From Nanobdellota archaeon (GTDB taxonomy: Archaea; Nanobdellota; Nanobdellia; SCGC-AAA011-G17; VGLX01): DNA of 5,005 nt. The first letter of the stretch is position 1. Every line of letters begins with the position of its first letter. The notes under the pieces are model-generated. The model saw only the letters and a program-made list of their open reading frames with translations, did not search any database and had not been told where the DNA came from. This document shows, in pieces, positions 1 through 3,757 of the stretch. The stretch is taken from NCBI GenBank assembly GCA_030691925.1, contig JAUYDG010000075.1:1-5005 (forward strand). Reading direction: 5' to 3'. The position numbers and the translations under genes were made by a program.

Positions 1-1
1 T

Positions 2-838
2 GAAGAAAAAGTGATAAGGGACATGGTAGACAGGGTGATAAAATCAGGAGCCAACGTAGTAATAACCCAGAAAGGAATAGACGATTTAGCGCAGCACTTC
101 CTATCAAAAGCAGGAATATACGCAGTAAGAAGAGTCAAAAAATCAGACATGGACAAACTAGCAAGAGCAACAGGCGGAAAAGTAGTCTCAAGCCTAAAAG
201 AACTAAGCAAGACCGACCTAGGAGCAGCAGGCACAGTAGAAGAGCAGAAAGTAGGCGACGAAGAGATGACCTATGTGAAAGACTGCAAAAATGCTAAATC
301 AGTCACGTTCCTAGTAAGAGGCGGAACACAACACGTAGTTGACGAAGCAGAAAGAGCAGTCAAAGACGCGATAGGCGACATAATCGCAGCGATAAAAGTA
401 GGCAAAGCAGTAGGAGGAGCAGGAGCCGTAGAAATAGCACTAGCAAAAGAACTGAGAAAATTCGCAAACAGCTTATCAGGCAGGGAACAGCTAGCAGTAC
501 AGGCCTTCGCTGACGCAGTAGAAGTAATACCAAGAAGCCTGGCAGAAAACTCAGGACTAGACCCTATAGACGTGCTGACAGACATGAAATCAAGGCACGA
601 GAAGGGACTGGAATGGGCAGGCATAGACGTGTTCTCAGGAAAAGTAGTAGACGCATGGAAACAAGGGGTCATAGAGCCATTAAAGATAAAGACACAAGCA
701 GTAAAATCAGCATCAGAAGTGGCAGAGCTCATCCTGAGAATCGATGACATAATAGCAGGCGGATCAGGAAGCGAAAAAGGCGGAATGCCATCGATGCCTC
801 CAGGAGGATGCGGAGGCGGAATGGGTGGAATGTACTAA
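2..838 (+). CDS. Thermosome subunit (group II chaperonin), 5'-truncated by the window edge
   Basis: The visible 278 residues are the C-terminal half of an archaeal group II chaperonin, an ATP-driven double-ring cytosolic folding machine. The frame is open to the window edge, so the GTG at 11 is internal and the true start lies upstream. Visible hallmarks, numbered from nucleotide 2, are the apical segment GANVVITQKGIDDLAQHFL (16-34), AGIYAVRRVKKSDMDKLARATG (38-58), RGGTQHVVDEAERA (106-119), GREQLAVQAFADAVEVIPR (160-178), AENSGLDPIDVL (181-192) and AELILRIDDII (241-251). The Gly/Met-rich tail ends GGGMGGMY, as in many thermosomes, where it projects into the ring cavity. The equatorial nucleotide loop, usually GGGA before V/P-E, reads GAGA here (139-142). 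Codons are strongly A/C-ending, as in the other plus-strand genes. The gene appears to be transcribed alone or last in its unit, because a T-tract follows the stop immediately. The family assignment is secure; the subunit type (alpha/beta) cannot be told. Confidence 0.97.
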   Translation, partial: EEKVIRDMVDRVIKSGANVVITQKGIDDLAQHFLSKAGIYAVRRVKKSDMDKLARATGGKVVSSLKELSKTDLGAAGTVEEQKVGDEEMTYVKDCKNAKSVTFLVRGGTQHVVDEAERAVKDAIGDIIAAIKVGKAVGGAGAVEIALAKELRKFANSLSGREQLAVQAFADAVEVIPRSLAENSGLDPIDVLTDMKSRHEKGLEWAGIDVFSGKVVDAWKQGVIEPLKIKTQAVKSASEVAELILRIDDIIAGGSGSEKGGMPSMPPGGCGGGMGGMY

Positions 839-842
839 AACC

Positions 843-865
843 TCTTTCTTTTTTTTATTTTTTTT
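843..865 (+). terminator. T-tract terminator after the thermosome gene
   Basis: A run of about 20 nearly uninterrupted T residues begins a few bases after the TAA stop at 836-838, with no GC hairpin before it. This is the usual form of intrinsic archaeal termination. It separates the chaperonin from the next gene, which has its own promoter. Confidence 0.75.
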
Positions 866-877
866 AATTAACATCGG

Positions 878-897
878 AGATATAAATCTTTATATAC
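878..897 (+). promoter_or_regulatory. Archaeal TATA-box promoter of the 938-1309 gene
   Basis: Two overlapping TATA-like elements lie here: GATATAAATC (879-888) and TTTATATA (889-896), the latter matching the classical archaeal box A. Initiation about 25 nt downstream of the box centre would fall near 910-918, just ahead of the Shine-Dalgarno site. That gives a 5' leader of only about 20-28 nt. No clear purine-rich BRE stands directly upstream of the second box, so which element is used is uncertain. Confidence 0.65.
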
Positions 898-921
898 ATC
901 TTAATCATCCCTAAAAATAAG

Positions 922-929
922 AAGGAGGT
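922..929 (+). promoter_or_regulatory. Strong Shine-Dalgarno site that sets the start at 938
   Basis: AAGGAGGT is a full-length anti-16S match, with 8 nt between it and the ATG at 938. An in-frame TTG at 932 would be only 2 nt from the site, too close for initiation, so 938 is the chosen start. Confidence 0.85.
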
Positions 930-937
930 TTTTGAAA

Positions 938-1309
938 ATGCCAACGCTATACGATATACTTAACGAAATCGTTGAGGAGGATGTAACAAAAAGATTCAGC
1001 CCAGAACAGATACAAGAAATATCTGATGATATGACAAGAAAAGTAAAGAAAAAATTAGGGAACAAGGAATACAAAAATCTAGAACAGTATATTACAGTTA
1101 ACAAAGACAACAAAGACTTGAAAGAGCTAACAGGCTATTTATTAGTAAGCATAGGAATAAAGACGCTTCTCCCACAATTACTAACTGGAGGCGATGAAGC
1201 CAGAACTGAAATAATGACAGGATATAAATTAACAATAAGCCTGCACAAAACCTTGAAGAAATGCAAATACGATACAGAAAAAGCATTACTGGAAGTATGG
1301 GGTAAGTGA
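938..1309 (+). CDS. Hypothetical 123-aa helical protein
   Basis: I do not recognise this family. The product is a soluble, charged, mostly helical protein (about 123 residues) with no signal peptide. Residues 1-60 are very acidic/basic: an N-terminal helix (LYDILNEIVEEDV), then SPEQIQEISDDMTRKVKKKL, which resembles an amphipathic helix pair. Residues 61-82 (LKELTGYLLVSIGIKTLLPQLL) are the only hydrophobic stretch and contain charged and polar residues, so they look like a buried helix rather than a membrane span. The C-terminal part (TGYKLTISLHKTLKKCKYDTEKALLEVWGK) has one cysteine, too few for a metal site. The gene has its own TATA box and a strong Shine-Dalgarno site, and T-tracts on both sides, so it is probably monocistronic. 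Codon use matches the plus-strand neighbours, supporting a real native gene. A small adaptor or nucleic-acid-associated role is possible but nothing in the sequence shows it. Confidence 0.85.
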   Translation: MPTLYDILNEIVEEDVTKRFSPEQIQEISDDMTRKVKKKLGNKEYKNLEQYITVNKDNKDLKELTGYLLVSIGIKTLLPQLLTGGDEARTEIMTGYKLTISLHKTLKKCKYDTEKALLEVWGK

Positions 1310-1321
1310 ATAAACTAACCC

Positions 1322-1350
1322 TTTTTTCTAATTCTTTTTCTTCTTTTTTT
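1322..1350 (+). terminator. T-tract terminator after the 123-aa gene
   Basis: Three clustered T-runs (1322-1327, 1334-1339 and 1344-1350) follow the TGA stop at 1307-1309, giving a hairpin-free archaeal-type terminator for the plus strand. The opposing gene ends at 1373. Read on the minus strand this same region is A-rich, so it gives that gene no obvious terminator. Confidence 0.65.
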
Positions 1351-1372
1351 AAACAACTTTTTTAAGAAACAG

Positions 1373-2110
1373 TTATCTTTTGATCATGTTCAAGACTTCG
1401 TAATAAAACTTATCAGAACCTACAGCAGCAAACAGGTTGCAGTATTTTTTCTTTAGGCCGTTCAGTTCCATGCTCGTTATCTTTTCTTTTGTAATGCACT
1501 CGTTGATCATTCTCCCTACAAAATCCTCAAACAGGCCGCTTTCCATAAGCTTATGGACATACGGAAAGTTCTCGGCTACGTTTTTATCACGGCTGTACCC
1601 GACCTGTGAAGGTCTGCAGACTGACGAAGAACATTTTCCAAGCTTTTTCGCAGTCTCCTTAATCTTGCTTACCAAGAAATTTGTAGAATAATTTTTCGGC
1701 TCTAAGCCATAATAAAAGAGTGCGGTCACTTCGCTGAGTGTTAATCTTATGTGCACAAATTTTCTGTAACCCTCATCTTTTCCTATCCTTTCCAACTGAT
1801 ATTTTTTGTAGTTTACTTCATCCTTGTACAAATCCATCCTCGTAGGGTAACCATCTATGCAGTAAGACACCATGCATTTCTCGCAGACCTTGCTTAGATC
1901 AGGGCTGCAGACAGAGTCAGGGCGCTCAATCACAACTTTGGCTTCTGCAGAATCAAAAAAATCGTTTACCGCCTTTTTAGTATGGTCAACCATCCTTAGG
2001 CCATGATATTCTTTTATTGACCCCAACTGCTTGTCCCATTCGTCTGAAAAATAGTACATGCTGATAACCACATCAAGATGGTGGGGCAAGATAATAACAT
2101 CTTTATTCAT
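1373..2110 (-). CDS. Cysteine-rich 245-aa protein with DUF1284-like N-terminal half
   Basis: The function is unknown. The N-terminus has the pattern IILPHHLDVVISMYY (6-20) with a His-His pair. About 50 residues later comes VVIERPDSVCSPDLSKVCEKC followed by MVSYC-ID (59-86), giving cysteines at 68, 76, 79 and 84 (C-x7-C-x2-C-x4-C). DUF1284 proteins, short putative metal- or Fe-S-binding proteins, share this order: an early HH motif, then a D-x-x-C...C...C cluster followed by an Asp. The resemblance is recalled from memory and is partial. Four more cysteines (160, 165, 205, 224) lie in a C-terminal half that I cannot place. No signal peptide or membrane span is visible, so a cytosolic protein binding a metal or Fe-S cluster is the best inference. 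The TATA box lies about 27 nt before the ATG and no good Shine-Dalgarno site is present, so the mRNA is probably leaderless. T-ending codons (GTT, ATT, GAT) are more frequent than in the neighbours, consistent with transfer or low expression. Confidence 0.85.
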   Translation of the reverse strand: MNKDVIILPHHLDVVISMYYFSDEWDKQLGSIKEYHGLRMVDHTKKAVNDFFDSAEAKVVIERPDSVCSPDLSKVCEKCMVSYCIDGYPTRMDLYKDEVNYKKYQLERIGKDEGYRKFVHIRLTLSEVTALFYYGLEPKNYSTNFLVSKIKETAKKLGKCSSSVCRPSQVGYSRDKNVAENFPYVHKLMESGLFEDFVGRMINECITKEKITSMELNGLKKKYCNLFAAVGSDKFYYEVLNMIKR

Positions 2111-2132
2111 GCTAATCGCCTATAAGGCATCT

Positions 2133-2142
2133 GTTTATAAAC
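2133..2142 (-). promoter_or_regulatory. TATA box of the minus-strand gene; predicts a leaderless mRNA
   Basis: GTTTATAAAC is a perfect 10-nt palindrome holding a TTTATAAA box. Its centre lies about 27 nt upstream of the ATG whose A is at 2110. With the standard archaeal spacing, transcription would start at or within a couple of bases of the start codon. The bases just before the ATG carry only a weak GGCGA as a possible ribosome site. Confidence 0.6.
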
Positions 2143-2208
2143 TTATTTGCCTACCAACCCCTCCGCGCACATCATATTTGCATAATTCGTAAAAAACTGG
2201 TTTTCCCT

Positions 2209-2226
2209 CGAAACCTTTTTATATTA
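2209..2226 (+). promoter_or_regulatory. BRE-TATA promoter of the coiled-coil / secretion-domain operon
   Basis: A CGAAA B-recognition element (2209-2213) is followed by a TTTTTATATT box (2216-2225). This is the best-formed promoter in the window. The expected start is near 2245-2248, giving a leader of about 20 nt with the Shine-Dalgarno site inside it. It is about 75 nt from the divergent TATA box of the minus-strand gene. Confidence 0.75.
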
Positions 2227-2251
2227 GTAAAACGCTTTTAATAACAAGCAA

Positions 2252-2259
2252 AAGGAGGA
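2252..2259 (+). promoter_or_regulatory. Shine-Dalgarno site for the 2268 gene
   Basis: AAGGAGGA stands 8 nt before the ATG at 2268, with no competing in-frame start codon nearby. It fixes the start of the 106-aa protein. Confidence 0.8.
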
Positions 2260-2267
2260 AGGCTATA

Positions 2268-2588
2268 ATGCCTGGGGCATCTAAAGACGTCATAATCGAA
2301 CAGTTAGTCAAGAACAACATAGCGTTGCAGGAAAAAACCGCAGAGTTGATAACTTCTATAAAAGAACTAACTAAAAAAATGGACGACATGGTCAAGATAT
2401 TCGAAGAAGCAGCAAAACACATCAAGGAAGGTACGGACAAGCCGCTGATGGACAAGCTCCAAAACCTTCTGGAACAGAACAAGACGATAGCAAAAGGGCT
2501 TGTGCTGCTGGAGAAATACGTCAGAGAAAAATCCGTAATGGGGCCGCCACAATTCCAGCCAAAGCCGTTGCCCAGAAGCAACTTCTAA
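2268..2588 (+). CDS. Small coiled-coil protein, 106 aa, first gene of a two-gene operon
   Basis: I cannot assign a named family. The sequence is almost entirely amphipathic helix. Residues 5-55 (KDVIIEQLVKNNIALQEKTAELITSIKELTKKMDDMVKIFEEAAKHI) carry heptad-spaced I/L/V residues typical of a coiled coil. After a short break (EGTDKP) a second helix follows (PLMDKLQNLLEQNKTIAKGLVLLEKYVREK, 59-88). The last 17 residues are proline-rich and probably disordered (MGPPQFQPKPLPRSNF). No cysteines, signal peptide or membrane segment are present. The layout suggests an oligomeric helical-bundle scaffold or partner protein. A strong promoter and Shine-Dalgarno site precede it, and only 13 nt separate its stop from the next gene, so the two are very likely co-expressed and may interact. 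I have an impression of similar small proteins in DPANN genomes, but that needs a search. Confidence 0.85.
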   Translation: MPGASKDVIIEQLVKNNIALQEKTAELITSIKELTKKMDDMVKIFEEAAKHIKEGTDKPLMDKLQNLLEQNKTIAKGLVLLEKYVREKSVMGPPQFQPKPLPRSNF

Positions 2589-2601
2589 AAACACCCTTAA
2601 A

Positions 2602-3552
2602 ATGAATGATATAAGGTTCATAAGGGACGACGTGGAAGAGAAAAAAGTAAAACAGTTACAAGAAATCCTAGACGTACTAAACGTAAAACCCAAGGACGAA
2701 GAAATAGAAGCCGCAAAAAGATTCTTCTACAGCATGCTAAGAGCGGCACAAGAACTGGCAGAAAGAAAAAAAGAAGAGGCAGAAAAAAAAGCAAAAATAA
2801 GAGAGATAGAGCAGAAGATGCCCCCAAAACCTGTAGAAAAACCTGCAGAGATACCAAGTATACTCTCACAGATGCCACTGGAGGTTCCGTTACCAAGGCC
2901 GGAAGAATTCAAGATACCAGAAGAACAACCGCAAGCAGAAGAGATGATAGAAAACATAAGAAAAAACTACCCCCTGGCATTATTCAAAAACATGAAAGGT
3001 GAAGTGATAACTCAAACAAACATGGTATACAAGAACGGAAAAGCAGAATACGAGCTGACAGAGCCGGAAATAGACTACAGGATTGTAGAAGAAACAAAAA
3101 AGCTGATGCAAAAAGATTTCCTAAAAGACAAAAAAATAATCAAAGACGAAAAATTCCTCATAAAAAACATAAAAGACGCGTTCAAAAAACTAAAAATAGA
3201 CTATACAGAAGAATACAAAGAAGAAATAAAATACTACCTCTTCAGGGATATGCTGGGCCTGGGAAGGATCGATCCTTTGATACACGACAATAACATCAAG
3301 ACCATAATGTGCGACGGCCTCAACAAGCCAGTAAAAATAGCGCTAGGGCCAGGGCTGGAAATACAAACAAACATAATATACATGAAAAAAGACGAGCTGG
3401 ACGACCAGATCAGGCACCTAGGGGTAAAGATAAAAAACGAGGCATCGGAAAACAACCCGGTAATAGAAGGTATGTTCTACTACTTCAAGATAGAAGCGAC
3501 ACTAGGCTTAGGAGAAGCGGAATCAAAATTCGTGATAAAAAGGATGCCGTGA
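2602..3552 (+). CDS. Stand-alone secretion/pilus-ATPase N-terminal domain protein lacking the ATPase core
   Basis: The 316-aa product has three parts. Residues 1-72 are a highly charged helical region (AERKKEEAEKKAKIREIEQK). Residues 73-112 form a proline-rich linker. Residues about 120-316 resemble the N-terminal domain of type II/IV secretion and archaellum/pilus ATPases (GspE, FlaI, CpaF/VirB11). The diagnostic segments are EIKYYLFRDMLGLGRIDPLIHD (208-229), IKTIMCDGLNKPVKI (232-246), the TNI...DELDDQIRHLG stretch (256-274), NNPVIEGMF (284-292) and the closing SKFVIKRMP (308-316). In full ATPases the last segment (FTIR-like) leads into the hinge and the Walker A P-loop; here translation stops, and no Walker A or B, Asp box or His box is present. 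It may bind a partner ATPase or membrane platform without hydrolysing ATP. The start at 2602 is the first available ATG, 13 nt after the preceding stop and without a clear Shine-Dalgarno site, so translational coupling is likely. Confidence 0.85.
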   Translation: MNDIRFIRDDVEEKKVKQLQEILDVLNVKPKDEEIEAAKRFFYSMLRAAQELAERKKEEAEKKAKIREIEQKMPPKPVEKPAEIPSILSQMPLEVPLPRPEEFKIPEEQPQAEEMIENIRKNYPLALFKNMKGEVITQTNMVYKNGKAEYELTEPEIDYRIVEETKKLMQKDFLKDKKIIKDEKFLIKNIKDAFKKLKIDYTEEYKEEIKYYLFRDMLGLGRIDPLIHDNNIKTIMCDGLNKPVKIALGPGLEIQTNIIYMKKDELDDQIRHLGVKIKNEASENNPVIEGMFYYFKIEATLGLGEAESKFVIKRMP

Positions 3553-3581
3553 ACTTTTTAAAAACTTATTTCACCATAATG

Positions 3582-3589
3582 TTTAAAAA
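3582..3589 (+). promoter_or_regulatory. Candidate TATA box for tRNA-Gly and the downstream ligase gene
   Basis: TTTAAAAA within GTTTAAAAAC lies about 35 nt before the tRNA 5' end, predicting a start near 3610 and a short tRNA leader. A similar TTTTTAAAAAC element at 3555-3565 is an alternative; its T-run may also serve as a weak terminator for the preceding gene. Neither has a strong BRE. Confidence 0.5.
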
Positions 3590-3620
3590 CACCAAGTATC
3601 ATAAAAACAATTCAAGCAAC

Positions 3621-3733
3621 GCGCTGGTAGTTTAGTGGTTATAATTCCGCCTTGCCAAGGCGGAGACCCGGGTTCAAATATTGGCGCTCAAGCTGATGCT
3701 TCGAACGCCAGTGAGAAAGTCCCGGCCAGCGCA
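3621..3733 (+). tRNA. tRNA-Gly (anticodon GCC) interrupted by a T-loop insertion
   Basis: The acceptor stem GCGCTGG (3621-3627) pairs perfectly with CCAGCGC (3726-3732), with discriminator A at 3733; CCA is not encoded. The D-arm is GTTT (3630-3633) with TAAT (3642-3645), one T-T mismatch. The anticodon stem CCGCC (3647-3651) pairs with GGCGG (3659-3663) around loop TTGCCAA, anticodon GCC at 3654-3656. The variable loop is 4 nt (3664-3667). The T-stem CCGGG (3668-3672) is followed by TTCAAAT (3673-3679), a TTCRANY-type loop, but its 3' strand CCCGG appears only at 3721-3725. Removing 41 nt leaves a 72-nt canonical tRNA with all stems intact. The gene decodes GGC/GGU codons. A splice-dependent tRNA is the best reading; the alternative is an unspliced tRNA with a giant T-loop. 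The ligase gene begins 24 nt downstream, probably on the same transcript. Confidence 0.92.
3680..3720 (+). other. 41-nt non-canonical tRNA intron in the T-loop (about position 59/60-60/61)
   Basis: The insertion separates T-loop base 60 from the 3' T-stem strand. Because a T stands at both ends, removing 3679-3719 or 3680-3720 gives the same mature tRNA. The insert folds into a hairpin: 3679-3686 pairs with 3706-3713 (five Watson-Crick pairs at 3682-3686/3706-3710, plus A-T and two G-T pairs outside), with AAGC/GCTT inside around a TGAT loop. For a bulge-helix-bulge splice site, the best register is bulge 3678-3680, 4-bp helix 3681-3684 with 3722-3725 (two G-C, two G-T) and bulge 3719-3721. 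That helix competes with the hairpin and has no flanking helices, so a canonical motif is not clear. Archaeal splicing endonucleases are known to remove introns at non-anticodon positions, including the T-loop. Confidence 0.75.
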
Positions 3734-3743
3734 TACAACAAAA

Positions 3744-3748
3744 GAGGG
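3744..3748 (+). promoter_or_regulatory. Shine-Dalgarno-like site for the ATP-grasp gene
   Basis: GAGGG lies 9 nt before the ATG at 3758. The reading frame stays open upstream through the 3' part of the tRNA, so this site, rather than a stop codon, is what decides the start. Confidence 0.6.
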
Positions 3749-3757
3749 AAAAGACTT

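Noticed and set aside
11..13. GTG as start of a short chaperonin fragment
   Set aside because: The frame is open upstream to the window edge and the family is about 540 residues long, so this is an internal valine codon.
271..750. Minus-strand reading frame of 159 codons opposite the thermosome
   Set aside because: Antisense shadow of a strongly conserved chaperonin sequence; serine/alanine-rich with no recognisable motif.
932..934. TTG as start of the 123-aa protein
   Set aside because: Only 2 nt from the Shine-Dalgarno site; the ATG at 938 has proper spacing.
2618..2957. Minus-strand frames giving leucine/phenylalanine-rich peptides that look membrane-like
   Set aside because: They are the complement of the lysine/glutamate-rich helical region of the 2602 gene, so the hydrophobicity is an artefact of AAA/GAA codons read backwards.
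3553..3620. Remnant of a deleted ATPase core after the secretion-domain gene
   Set aside because: The 68 bases before the tRNA are AT-rich promoter-like sequence with no P-loop-like coding in any frame.
3309..3635. Plus-strand reading frame of 108 codons overlapping the secretion-domain gene and reaching into the tRNA
   Set aside because: It lies out of frame within a well-supported gene, is arginine/lysine-rich low-complexity in translation, and runs into the tRNA.
3681..3687. TTGGCGC as an alternative 3' acceptor strand for the tRNA, ending it without an intron
   Set aside because: It pairs with GCGCTGG only with three G-T pairs and leaves no 3' T-stem strand; CCAGCGC at 3726-3732 pairs perfectly and is preceded by the correct CCCGG.
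3700..3706. TTCGAAC inside the intron as a second T-loop, suggesting a nested or partial tRNA
   Set aside because: It fits the T-loop consensus, but the flanking five bases on each side do not form a T-stem.
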